Program-made: the position numbers and the translations under genes
The notes under the pieces: generated by a model
Database searches by the model: none
The model's input: only the letters and a program-made list of their open reading frames with translations
What the model was told of the DNA's origin: nothing
Shown here: positions 16,316 through 24,463 of the stretch, piece after piece
How positions within the stretch are numbered: the stretch's first letter is position 1
Layout of the letters: every line of letters starts with the position of its first letter
DNA from: Pseudomonas faucium
Lineage (GTDB): Bacteria; Pseudomonadota; Gammaproteobacteria; Pseudomonadales; Pseudomonadaceae
Assembly (NCBI RefSeq): GCF_021602585.1
Contig: NZ_BQIP01000005.1
Span: 124,001-188,000, forward strand
Direction: 5' to 3'
Length of the DNA stretch: 64,000 nucleotides

Positions 16316-17194
16316 CTAGATCACCCGGGCCGGATGCTGGCGGCGTGGCTCACCCAGCAGCGCCCGGTGCGAAGGCGGTTGACGCCCGCCGGCCTCGGTG
16401 ATGCCATAGCGCGGTGCGAGCTCGGCACTGATCAGCGTCTGCCCGCTGTAGGCGGCCAACTGCGGGTCGTTAAGCAGGGCATGGATCAAGCGGCCATTGA
16501 ACCCCGGCGTCTCGGCATTTTCCAGAAACTGCCGATACTGCTCGCCATGCTGCTCCCCGGCAATGCGCGTGCGCTCGGTCAATTGCGGCCCCAGCCACAG
16601 CGATACCGCCGCCACCCCACGCCCTTCGAAATCGACGGCCATGTCCGCCGCCAGCTTGTCGCAGCCGGCCTTCTGCGCGCCATAGGCCGGGCCGTGCATG
16701 TAGCAACCGGCGCCGAACGACGAGGTGAAGCACACCAGCGCCTGGCGACTGCGCAACAACAGCGGGGCCGCGTGGTAGCTGGCGACATAGGCCGAGCGCA
16801 GGCCGACATCGAGAATGCGCACCAGCGACAGCGGCTTCTCCCAGAAGGGGCCGGGTTCGATCAGCAGGTCGTGAACATGGGCAACGTTGTTCACCAGCAG
16901 GTCCAGCCGCCCACTTTCGCGCTCGATGCGTTCGAACAGGGCGCGCACCTGCTCGTCGTCGCCATGGTCGCACGCCACTGCGATGCCCCGCCCACCGGCG
17001 GCCTCGATGGCGGCGGCCACGCCCTGCAGGTCGCCCGCCAGGGCATGGCCGTAGAGGGTCGAACCACCCTGCCCCGGCCCCCGGCCGGTGACATACACGG
17101 TCATGCCCTGCTCACCCAGCGCCAAGGCAATACCGCGCCCGACGCCTCGGCTGGCGCCGGTTACCAATGCCACCTGTCGCGTGTCTTGTTGCAT
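16316..17194 (-). CDS. Short-chain dehydrogenase/reductase
   Basis: A 292-residue SDR with TGASRGVG (residues 12-19), NNVAH at 102-106, and Ser159, Tyr171 and Lys175. The length and the LWLGPQLTERT segment after the active site resemble DHRS1-type SDRs rather than the two shorter SDRs of the cluster. It starts 2 bp after the stop of the shortened FAD-dehydrogenase gene and shares its promoter (site 3), so it belongs to the same regulon. The substrate is unknown, presumably a steroid intermediate. Confidence 0.82.
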   Translation of the reverse strand: MQQDTRQVALVTGASRGVGRGIALALGEQGMTVYVTGRGPGQGGSTLYGHALAGDLQGVAAAIEAAGGRGIAVACDHGDDEQVRALFERIERESGRLDLLVNNVAHVHDLLIEPGPFWEKPLSLVRILDVGLRSAYVASYHAAPLLLRSRQALVCFTSSFGAGCYMHGPAYGAQKAGCDKLAADMAVDFEGRGVAAVSLWLGPQLTERTRIAGEQHGEQYRQFLENAETPGFNGRLIHALLNDPQLAAYSGQTLISAELAPRYGITEAGGRQPPSHRALLGEPRRQHPARVI

Positions 17195-17196
17195 GC

Positions 17197-18000
17197 TTAT
17201 CTCCCGGTCAGGGCCAGGGTGAACTCACCCTGGCGTTGCTGGCTATTGAGGTGAATCTGGTTGGCGGCCAGGTAGCCGTGGGTCATGGCGGCGCCGAGGC
17301 TGGCATCCGCGCCGGTGGCATAAAGGCCGGTGAGGCCGGGGCGCATCGCTTGCTGGCAATGCCTCGAGGCGATGACCAGCCCATGGCGCGCCTTGATGTT
17401 CAGCCATTGCCCGTCGCGCAGCACGCGGGCACCTGCGACGCGATGGTCGGCCCGCAGCAGTTGCTCGAACGAGCAGTTCAGCCACAGCGGCACGCGCCGG
17501 TCGAGCAGCGAGCAACGCAAGGCGCCGGCCAGGGCGCTGCCTTGGGTGAGAAAACGGTCACGGCGCGACAGCTTGCGCCCTTCGAGGTCACGCCAGTAGC
17601 GCCACAGCACTTTCATCGCCAGGTGCGCCCAGCCCCTGCCGCGCCCCTGCAGCACCCGCGCTTCGTCCAGGGTCATGGCCATGCGCCCGATCATCAAGGT
17701 GTCGGGCGACGGCGCGCGCAGGCGCAGCAATTCCTCGCCCAGGGCGGCGCCGGCGAATGGCTGGGGCTCGAGCGAGCTGAAGCGTACCCGGGTGTCACGC
17801 TCGAGGTACTCGAGCATCGCCCGCCCCTGGCCGTGAACACAGACAACGCCGGCTGTGGCCACCGAGCGCCCTCCGTAGCGGTCGCGCTTTTCGATCAGCA
17901 AGGTGTCGAGGCCCAGGTCATGGGCCCGTAGCGCTGCGGTCATGCCGCCAGCCCCCGCCCCGATCACCAGCACATCGCAGCATTCGTCCCACCTGATCAT
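17197..18000 (-). CDS. Shortened KstD-type FAD-binding dehydrogenase (probable decayed or reduced gene)
   Basis: 267 residues, about half the length normal for 3-ketosteroid dehydrogenase-family flavoproteins. The N-terminal FAD fold (DVLVIGAGAGGMTAALRA, IEKRDRYGGRS) and a C-terminal GLYATGADASLGAAMTHGYLA remain. Compared with the usual family layout, three parts seem to be missing in frame: roughly 70 residues after GGRSVATAGVVCVHG, a short block after SSLEP, and about 200 residues after GLVIASRHCQQ. The GxxYPG motif of Delta1 enzymes is also gone. There is no stop or frameshift. The ribosome binding site GGGAG and the site 3 operator are intact. It is either a decaying gene or a repurposed small flavoprotein. 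Confidence 0.75.
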   Translation of the reverse strand: MIRWDECCDVLVIGAGAGGMTAALRAHDLGLDTLLIEKRDRYGGRSVATAGVVCVHGQGRAMLEYLERDTRVRFSSLEPQPFAGAALGEELLRLRAPSPDTLMIGRMAMTLDEARVLQGRGRGWAHLAMKVLWRYWRDLEGRKLSRRDRFLTQGSALAGALRCSLLDRRVPLWLNCSFEQLLRADHRVAGARVLRDGQWLNIKARHGLVIASRHCQQAMRPGLTGLYATGADASLGAAMTHGYLAANQIHLNSQQRQGEFTLALTGR

Positions 18001-18078
18001 CGGCGTAGCTCCCTGGCACACGGCACCCCGGCGCGGGGCCATCGGCCAGGGATTGTCCGGCGCCGGGCATTGCCTGCC

Positions 18079-18095
18079 ATCGTCCGTTGGGACTA
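18079..18095 (-). promoter_or_regulatory. Shared operator, site 3 (FAD-dehydrogenase/SDR unit)
   Basis: The minus strand reads TAGTCCCAACGGACGAT, with a -10-like GACAAT (18052-18057) exactly 21 bp downstream. It drives the minus-strand pair ending at 16316. Its divergent partner, site 4, is 22 bp away. Confidence 0.72.
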
Positions 18096-18117
18096 CCGAG
18101 GCAACCCAGCGAACGCG

Positions 18118-18134
18118 TAGTCCACTTGGACGAT
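18118..18134 (+). promoter_or_regulatory. Shared operator, site 4 (DUF1302-DUF1329 unit)
   Basis: TAGTCCACTTGGACGAT, with a -10-like CATAGT at 18156-18161, 21 bp downstream. It places the outer-membrane uptake pair in the same regulon as the catabolic genes. Confidence 0.72.
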
Positions 18135-18223
18135 GTTGCTGCCAGAGGCCCAACCCATAGTCGTGCCTGCACCACCTACCCAAAACGTCGGACGGGCAGG
18201 CATGCCCGCGCACGAGGACGACA

Positions 18224-19801
18224 ATGATAAGAACAACAATCGCCCCCCCGCCTCTGAACACCTATGTTAGCTTGTCCTTGCTGCTGCTGGCGGGGAGCCT
18301 CAGCCAGCCTGCCAGCGCCATGACCTTCCAGCCCAGTGATGACTTGAGCGTCGACTGGGACACCACGCTGAGCTACAGCCTTGCCTGGCGTACCGAAAAA
18401 CGCGACCACAAGCTGGTGGCCAACGCCGACGCCAACGACGGCGACAACGCCTTCGACCGGGGCAGCCTGATTACCGACCGGGTGGGTTTTCTCACCGAGG
18501 CCAACCTGCGCTGGCAGGACAACTACGGCGTGTTCATGCGCGCCTCGGGCTTCTACGACCGGGCCTACGATCAAAGCAACGACAACGACACCGGCACCTC
18601 CAACTGCTTTGCCAGCGGCGTGTGCAGCAAGCCCGACCGCTTCCCCAAGGACACCGTCGACCAGCACCGCGACGACCTGCGCATGCTCGACGCCTACGCC
18701 TACGGCACCTGGGACATGGCCGGGCACAACCTCAACCTGCGCGTGGGCGACCAGGTGGTGAGCTGGGGCGAGAGCCTGTTCTACCCCGGCGTATCGGGCG
18801 CGCAGAGCCCGGTGGACGCCACCAAGGCCACCACCCCGGGCGTTGAGGTGAAGGAAGTGCTGCTGCCGGTCGGCCAGGTGTTCGGCCAGTTCAGCCTCAC
18901 CGACGACCTGGATGTGGAGGCCTACTACCAGTACAAGTGGGAAAAGACCCAGATGTTCGGGGTCGGCAGCTACTTCTCCACCACCGACTACATCGACCGT
19001 GGCGGCTACAGCGACGCCACCGGCTTCGTCAGGCGCCTGAAGGACGACGAGCCCAGCGACAGCGGCCAGTACGGCGTGGCCTTGCGCTACAGCGCCGCCT
19101 CGCTGAACAACACCGAGTTCGGCCTGTACTACGTGCGCTACCACGACAAGACCCCGACCCTGGACTTCCAGAGCGACCTGGGCTTCTACCGCGCCCGCTA
19201 CTTCGACAACATCGACCTGTATGGCGCAAGCTTCGCCACCGTGCTGGGCGACACCAGCCTGGCCGGCGAAGTCAGCTACCGCGACGGCCAGCCGGTGATG
19301 GTCGACAACGGCTTCTCCAGCGCCGTGCGCGCCGAAACCCTGCAGGCACAGGTCTCGGCCATCCACGTGTTCGGCCCCAATGCCTTCTCCGACAACACCA
19401 CCCTGACCGGCGAGCTGGTCTACAACACCGTGCTGCACAACGACAAGTCCGACCCGCTGACCCTGGCCCCCGGCCTGACCCTGGGCGGCACCGACAGCCT
19501 GGTGGGCGACCGCGATGCCTGGGGCTACACGGTGCAGCTCAACCTTGACTACAACGACGTGTTCAGCGGCTGGGACATGTCGGTGCCGATCAACTTCAGC
19601 ACCGCCGCCCAGCACGACAGCGCCCTCACCGGCTCGATCAACTACGGCCAGGGCGACGATCGCGCCAGCATCGGCACGACCTGGCGCTACCTCGGCAACT
19701 TCACCGTCGAGGCGCTGTACAGCGCCTACCTGGGCAATGCCAACAACTCGCCCTGGGCCGACCGCGACAACGTCGCACTCAACTTCAAATACCGGTTCTG
19801 A
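18224..19801 (+). CDS. DUF1302 outer-membrane beta-barrel protein
   Basis: 525 residues with a signal peptide (hydrophobic LSLLLLAGSLSQPASA, cleavage near residue 32). The mature part has alternating aromatic strands, ends LNFKYRF with a terminal Phe, and contains the family segments WDTTLSYSLAWR and GESLFYPGVSGAQ. DUF1302 barrels occur with DUF1329 proteins in Pseudomonas clusters for hydrophobic substrates such as steroids and are thought to help uptake across the outer membrane. It is preceded by GAGGAC and operator site 4. A direct transport role is inferred from the family and the shared operator. Confidence 0.88.
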   Translation: MIRTTIAPPPLNTYVSLSLLLLAGSLSQPASAMTFQPSDDLSVDWDTTLSYSLAWRTEKRDHKLVANADANDGDNAFDRGSLITDRVGFLTEANLRWQDNYGVFMRASGFYDRAYDQSNDNDTGTSNCFASGVCSKPDRFPKDTVDQHRDDLRMLDAYAYGTWDMAGHNLNLRVGDQVVSWGESLFYPGVSGAQSPVDATKATTPGVEVKEVLLPVGQVFGQFSLTDDLDVEAYYQYKWEKTQMFGVGSYFSTTDYIDRGGYSDATGFVRRLKDDEPSDSGQYGVALRYSAASLNNTEFGLYYVRYHDKTPTLDFQSDLGFYRARYFDNIDLYGASFATVLGDTSLAGEVSYRDGQPVMVDNGFSSAVRAETLQAQVSAIHVFGPNAFSDNTTLTGELVYNTVLHNDKSDPLTLAPGLTLGGTDSLVGDRDAWGYTVQLNLDYNDVFSGWDMSVPINFSTAAQHDSALTGSINYGQGDDRASIGTTWRYLGNFTVEALYSAYLGNANNSPWADRDNVALNFKYRF

Positions 19802-19824
19802 AGCCCTGATTGAGGATCAACGAC

Positions 19825-21207
19825 ATGCATGACTTCAAGCACGCCTGGCTACGCGCCACACTCACCGCCACCCTGCTGAGCAGCGCCGTGGCCCTGCAGG
19901 CCAGCGCCAACGGCAGCGATGCCGGGCAACTGGGCAAGGAACTGACGCCAATAGGTGCCGAGCGCGCCGGCAATGCCGATGGCAGCATCCCGGCCTGGAG
20001 CGGCAAGTGGCGCGGCGTGCCACCCCAGGTGAAGTTCGCCGGCCCCGGCAGCCCCTACCCGGACCCGTATGCCGACGAAAAGCCGTTGTTCGTCATCACC
20101 GCGCAGAACATGGACCAGTACGCCGAAAACCTCTCCGAAGGCCAGAAGGCGCTGTTCAAGCGCTACCCCGCCACCTTCAGGATGCCGGTCTACCCCAGCC
20201 ACCGGGATTTTCGCGCCGACCAGGACACCGAGCAGGCGATCTTGCGCAATGCGCAGCACGCCAAGCTCAGCGCCGACGGCAATGACGCCCTGGAAGCGTT
20301 CGGCGCCTCGCCGTTCCCGATCCCGAAGAACGGCAACGAGCTGATCCTCAACCACAACATGCAGGCGCGCGCGATCACCGAGGAGGCCAACTACAACCAG
20401 GTGGTGGTCTATGCCGACAACAACCGCGTGCTGGAGAAGGTCAACTACAAGATCTACTCGCTGTGGTCCGACCCCAAGCAGAATGCCCAGAGCACCAACG
20501 GCGTGTTCACCAACTTCCTGCTCACCACCCTGGAGCCGGTGCGCAAGAAAGGCGAGATCATCGTCGGCCACGAGTTCACCGACGCTGCCGCACAACCGCG
20601 CCAGGCCTGGCAGTACACCCCCGGCCAGCGCCGCGTGCGCCGCGCGCCGACCGTGGGCTACGACTCGCCCACCGGCGCCGGGGGGTTTCGCGTGTACGAC
20701 GAAGACCGCTTGTTCAACGGGGCAACCGACCGCTATGACTGGACCATCGTCGGCAAAAAGGAAATCTACATCCCCTACAACAACTACAAGATCGATGAAC
20801 CGGACATCAAGCAGTCGGACATCATCAACGCCGCCGGCCACGTCAACCCGGACCTGATGCGCTACGAAAAACACCGCACCTGGATCCTGCAGGCCACGCT
20901 CAAGCCCAGCGCCCGCCACATCTACGCCAAGCGCACCTTCTACATCGACGAAGACAGCTGGGCAGCGACCCTGGCCGACAACTACGACGGCCGCGGCCAG
21001 CTGTGGCGCACCAACATGCAGACCTCGATCTATGCCTATGACATCCAGCGCTTCCACGCGCGCCTGGCCATCTACCATGACCTGATCGCCGGGGCCTACA
21101 TGGTCGACCGGCTGCTCGACCAGCAGAAACCGGCGCTGCTCAATGCCAGCAACTTCGGGCCTGAAGAGTTTACGCCGGGGAACTTGCGCAAATTGGGCAC
21201 TCGCTGA
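19825..21207 (+). CDS. DUF1329 (LolB-like fold) periplasmic protein
   Basis: 460 residues. It has a signal peptide (TLTATLLSSAVALQASA, cleavage near residue 29), then the family opening LGKELTPIGAERAGNADGSIPAWSG and the conserved RRAPTVGYDSPTGAGGFRVYDEDRLFNG block near residue 275. DUF1329 proteins have a LolB-like fold and accompany DUF1302 barrels. They may pass hydrophobic substrates or an RND partner's cargo across the periplasm. The start at 19825 follows GAGGATC. It lies 23 bp downstream of the barrel gene and probably forms a two-gene operon with it. Confidence 0.88.
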   Translation: MHDFKHAWLRATLTATLLSSAVALQASANGSDAGQLGKELTPIGAERAGNADGSIPAWSGKWRGVPPQVKFAGPGSPYPDPYADEKPLFVITAQNMDQYAENLSEGQKALFKRYPATFRMPVYPSHRDFRADQDTEQAILRNAQHAKLSADGNDALEAFGASPFPIPKNGNELILNHNMQARAITEEANYNQVVVYADNNRVLEKVNYKIYSLWSDPKQNAQSTNGVFTNFLLTTLEPVRKKGEIIVGHEFTDAAAQPRQAWQYTPGQRRVRRAPTVGYDSPTGAGGFRVYDEDRLFNGATDRYDWTIVGKKEIYIPYNNYKIDEPDIKQSDIINAAGHVNPDLMRYEKHRTWILQATLKPSARHIYAKRTFYIDEDSWAATLADNYDGRGQLWRTNMQTSIYAYDIQRFHARLAIYHDLIAGAYMVDRLLDQQKPALLNASNFGPEEFTPGNLRKLGTR

Positions 21208-21213
21208 GTGCGA

Positions 21214-21239
21214 CGCCCCGCCCGTTGCTGGGCGGGGCG
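21214..21239. terminator. Bidirectional hairpin between DUF1329 gene and T6SS cluster
   Basis: CGCCCCGCC-CGTTGCT-GGGCGGGGCG forms a strong 9-bp stem between two convergent genes. No long U-tract follows on either strand, so efficiency is uncertain. Confidence 0.6.
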
Positions 21240-21248
21240 ACCCTTGCC

Positions 21249-22385
21249 TTAGCGCGATGCCTGACTGAGCTCGGCACAGGGCTGCAGAACAGGCAACAGA
21301 CGAATATCGACTCGCCGGTTAGCAGCCCTGCCGGCGGTCGTCTCGTTGCTGGTCAACGGCTGATTCGCCGCCGCGCCGCGCACGGCGAAGCAGCTGTCCG
21401 GAATATCCCCCATGTGCTGCAGCCAATCGCGCACTGCCAGTGCCCGAGCACGGGACAGCTCCAGGTTCGTACTGACTTCACCGCTGGCATCGGCATGCCC
21501 GGAGATGACCACCAACCAGCCAGGTCGCGACTTGATTTCGACCAGTGCGCTCATCAACGGCTTGGTCGATTCGGCCCTTATCTCGCTGCTCCCTGGCGCA
21601 AACAGGCTCAGGCTAGCGAGCTGAACGGGCGCAGCCACGGGCTGCTTGCGGGCCTGCTCAGCAAGCCAGTACTGCCACCCTCCCACACCTGCCAGCGCAA
21701 CCGCCAACGCTGCCGCCAAGAGCCACGGCAGGACGCTGCGTTTCCTGGCTTGAGGCTCGAAAACGATCGAGTAGGTAGTGTGCAACGGCGCCAGCACAGC
21801 AGCAGGTGCCACCAGGGAGGTTGCAGGGCTGCTCACCCACTGCGGCACAGGCAAGACCTGCGTGCGCTGCTCGGCCAGGCGATTCATGAACAAATCAACC
21901 AGGCTACGCAGGCTCTGCAGTGTGGCTACGGTGACCTGGGCCACGTGGGCGAGCCGCGACTCCAGCTGCGCCAGCTCGACGGCCAGGTGATTGAGTGCCG
22001 GCACCCTGTCCGGGCCCCAATCAAGCACCCGCAACAAGGGCTGCAGCTGGGCAAACAAGGCGGCTAGCAGATCCACCCGCACTGACGCCTGAGCGGGCCA
22101 CAGGCGGGGCCATTGCTCGATCAGGCTTGCCAGCAGCGCCAGCCCCTCGCCCATCCCCAGCAGGCCCGCGCGATGGCTGCGGGCCAAGACAAAGGCCACC
22201 GCTGTCTGCAACTCCGCGCCATGCTGCTCGAATAGATCGAGGCAGGCCCTTTCGATCTTCGCCCAATCCACATCCGGGCGCGCCGGATGATTGAGCTTCG
22301 CCAACTCCTGTTGTAGAGCCTTGAACTGATCCAGGCCGCGCGGATCCCCTCCCAGGCGAATACGCACTTCAAACAAAGACGACAT
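21249..22385 (-). CDS. TssA/VasL-like N-terminal domain fused to OmpA-like domain
   Basis: 378 residues. Residues 1-140 resemble the ImpA/VasL N-terminal domain (IRLGGDPRGLDQFKALQQELAKLNHP; WPRLWPAQASVRVDLLAALFAQLQPLLR). A single membrane segment (VLPWLLAAALAVALAGVGGW) lies near residue 215. Residues 250-370 are an OmpA peptidoglycan-binding domain (SGHADASGEVSTNLELSRARALAVRDWL, RAANRRVDIRL). The OmpA part is a paralogue of that in the protein encoded at 42553-44037. The start at 22385 has a GGAGG site. It is the last gene of the T6SS operon and may anchor the baseplate/membrane complex to peptidoglycan. Confidence 0.8.
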   Translation of the reverse strand: MSSLFEVRIRLGGDPRGLDQFKALQQELAKLNHPARPDVDWAKIERACLDLFEQHGAELQTAVAFVLARSHRAGLLGMGEGLALLASLIEQWPRLWPAQASVRVDLLAALFAQLQPLLRVLDWGPDRVPALNHLAVELAQLESRLAHVAQVTVATLQSLRSLVDLFMNRLAEQRTQVLPVPQWVSSPATSLVAPAAVLAPLHTTYSIVFEPQARKRSVLPWLLAAALAVALAGVGGWQYWLAEQARKQPVAAPVQLASLSLFAPGSSEIRAESTKPLMSALVEIKSRPGWLVVISGHADASGEVSTNLELSRARALAVRDWLQHMGDIPDSCFAVRGAAANQPLTSNETTAGRAANRRVDIRLLPVLQPCAELSQASR

Positions 22386-22408
22386 CAGTTTGCCTCCGGT
22401 CCCTTCAC

Positions 22409-22843
22409 TCACTGCAGGTAGCCCTGCTGCTTCAGATGGCGCACCGTGACTTTGCCCTCTGGCGCAAGGGTCGTTGCGAACGTCATGCTCGCGCCGCTGT
22501 GGAGGGTCATGTTCAGGGTGTATTCGAGATGGCCGGGCCGGGTCTGCGCCAGCATGTCGATGGCAACCGCTGCCAAGCGCGGCTCATACTTGAGCAAGGT
22601 GCCAGTCATGGTGCTCATCAGTGCCTGGGCGGAAGCAGGCAACCCTTGCAAAATGGTGCCCATGTCGGGCAGGCCGTAGTCAGGCAGGTGAGCAAGGGCC
22701 CCGGCGCGGCTGTTGAGGATGCGCTGCAGGTTGTCCAGCACGGACAGCGTCAGCTGGTCTTCTTCGGCAACCTGGTGAAGATCCAGTTCGCCAGCGAAGT
22801 TCTGCAGCAACAACTCGTAAAGTGAAGGCGTCAGTTCAGGCAT
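22409..22843 (-). CDS. tssE: T6SS baseplate protein TssE
   Basis: 144 residues of the gp25-like baseplate family. The conserved core LTLSVLDNLQRILNSRAGALAHLPDYGLPDM (residues 32-62) is characteristic. TssE forms the baseplate wedge with TssF, TssG and TssK. It starts 5 bp after the tssJ stop, within the T6SS operon. Confidence 0.92.
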   Translation of the reverse strand: MPELTPSLYELLLQNFAGELDLHQVAEEDQLTLSVLDNLQRILNSRAGALAHLPDYGLPDMGTILQGLPASAQALMSTMTGTLLKYEPRLAAVAIDMLAQTRPGHLEYTLNMTLHSGASMTFATTLAPEGKVTVRHLKQQGYLQ

Positions 22844-22848
22844 GCCTG

Positions 22849-23385
22849 CTACTCCTTCAGCCGTGGGCGCAACGTCAATCGGTTGTCCGCAAGCTCGATC
22901 ACCCGCGCCTGGTCCGGGTCCAGGTCATCGCGGTCGAGCTTCAGGCGCCAGGCATCGGATTCGCTGCCTGGTGCACGCAGCAGCGCCACCACCGCAATCA
23001 TGCGGGTGTCTTTTTCCAGCGGGACGCTCAACAGCGCAGCACCCTCGGGTTTGACGACCAAGGTTCGCTCGCTGAGCAGGTCATCACCCAGCAATCGATG
23101 TGCATTGCTCAGCCAGTCGTCGTAGGTAAGGCGCTCCAGGGTCTTGCCGTCGCGCAACTGGTACACCCGGACCATGGTCGCAACCGACAGGCCGCTCATG
23201 TCGGCGGCGTCGGTGTTGATCACCGCGCGGCCGACGACATCCAGGTGAAGGGTATTCACCTGCTTGTAAAAGATCGCCGTGGTGACGGCGGCGCTGCTAT
23301 CGGCCACCTTCTGCGTCAACCCGCAGCCACTTAGCGCCGCGAGCAGCGCCGCGACCTTGAAAAGATCAAAAACGGTACGCGACAT
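22849..23385 (-). CDS. tssJ: T6SS outer-membrane lipoprotein TssJ
   Basis: 178 residues with a lipoprotein signal (LLAALSGC, Cys21). The mature part shows the TssJ transthyretin-like pattern: LHLDVVGRAVINTDAADMSGLSVATMVRVYQLRD, and VPLEKDTRMIAVVALLRAP. TssJ anchors the TssLM membrane complex to the outer membrane. Its start overlaps the end of tssG by 20 bp. Confidence 0.9.
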   Translation of the reverse strand: MSRTVFDLFKVAALLAALSGCGLTQKVADSSAAVTTAIFYKQVNTLHLDVVGRAVINTDAADMSGLSVATMVRVYQLRDGKTLERLTYDDWLSNAHRLLGDDLLSERTLVVKPEGAALLSVPLEKDTRMIAVVALLRAPGSESDAWRLKLDRDDLDPDQARVIELADNRLTLRPRLKE

Positions 23386-24463
23386 GCTGTACCTCCCTGT
23401 TGCAAGGATTCAAATGCAGGCCTTGGTAATGGCCCAAATGAAGGGTGATGAGGTCGGATCCCCTGGACGCCTGAAGCGCTTCGGTCAGCCCCATGACTGC
23501 CGTCATTCCCAGAATGGCTTTTGCCTTGCCCAATACCGGGACTGGAAGCATGCGCATCGGCAGCGACAACTGCAGTTTCGCCAGGCAGCGCCAACCCAGG
23601 TACACCTGCAGCAGCACCAGCAGATCCTGGTGCAGCTGGCCGCCCGGCAGCCAACCCAGCGCTTCATCCGGGTCCTGGGTGCACAGGGCCAGCTGCAGCT
23701 GGCTGGTGGCATCGAGGCTGAATGCGCCCAGCGGGGTGCCTTGCCCCAGCGTTACCGGGCTGCTTGGCGACAAGCACGCGGGCTGATCGAGCAGCACTTT
23801 TCTCGGCCAGTGCGCCGTGACATTTGCCTGTGTACGCGGAGCCAGCAGCTTGACCAGTGCGACGATGCCCTCTGCATTGCGCGTTGGCAGGCGCATCACG
23901 CTGAGCAAGGCGAGAAAGCGCGACATGGGCGTTGCTATGCGCTCGGCAGACCCGGGTATGCCGAGCCCGATCAAGCCCAGCAGGCACTGGGACGTTGCAT
24001 CGCTGCCACCGGCCTCGAACGCCGCCGGGTACGAATACTTGCGCCAGATCCGATAGAACTGGGTGAAGAGGCGGTGATTGAAGATATCCAGGAACGCCTC
24101 GACCGCCTCATGCCCTTCGCGGCGCTGGACCAGGTCGTCCAGGTAGGCCGTGGGCAGCGGTGAATCGACCCCGTACAGGCCAAGCAGGCGAGTTCGCACC
24201 GTGGCCGGTTTGTCCGGGTGGGCTTCATCATGCTCGATTGCCCGCAGTTCACTGGCAGGAAACCCCATGCCCGGGTCGGGGCGAAAGCGGATGACGTCAG
24301 CCTCGGGGCGCGCCGTGCTGCCCAGCGGCGGCTGCCCAGGCACGGCCTGCTCCAGCAGCTGGCAGACCCGATACAGATTGGCTTCGGTCAAGTGCCCTTG
24401 TAACGCTTGCAGCAAGCCGGTGGCGTTCAGCCGGGCATACGCTGACTGTGATGCTCGTTCCAT
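23366..24463 (-). CDS. tssG: T6SS baseplate protein TssG
   Basis: 365 residues of the TssG/ImpH family. The N-terminal FYRVCQLLE-type block (ANLYRVCQLLEQAVPG), VIRFRPDPGMGFPASEL, LLGLYGVDSPLPTAYLDDL and FLDIFNHRLFTQFYRIWRKYSY are hallmarks. TssG pairs with TssF in the baseplate wedge. The ATG at 24463 overlaps the 3' end of tssF by 37 bp; a nearby upstream GTG is possible. Confidence 0.92.
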   Translation of the reverse strand: MERASQSAYARLNATGLLQALQGHLTEANLYRVCQLLEQAVPGQPPLGSTARPEADVIRFRPDPGMGFPASELRAIEHDEAHPDKPATVRTRLLGLYGVDSPLPTAYLDDLVQRREGHEAVEAFLDIFNHRLFTQFYRIWRKYSYPAAFEAGGSDATSQCLLGLIGLGIPGSAERIATPMSRFLALLSVMRLPTRNAEGIVALVKLLAPRTQANVTAHWPRKVLLDQPACLSPSSPVTLGQGTPLGAFSLDATSQLQLALCTQDPDEALGWLPGGQLHQDLLVLLQVYLGWRCLAKLQLSLPMRMLPVPVLGKAKAILGMTAVMGLTEALQASRGSDLITLHLGHYQGLHLNPCNREVQHVAYRF

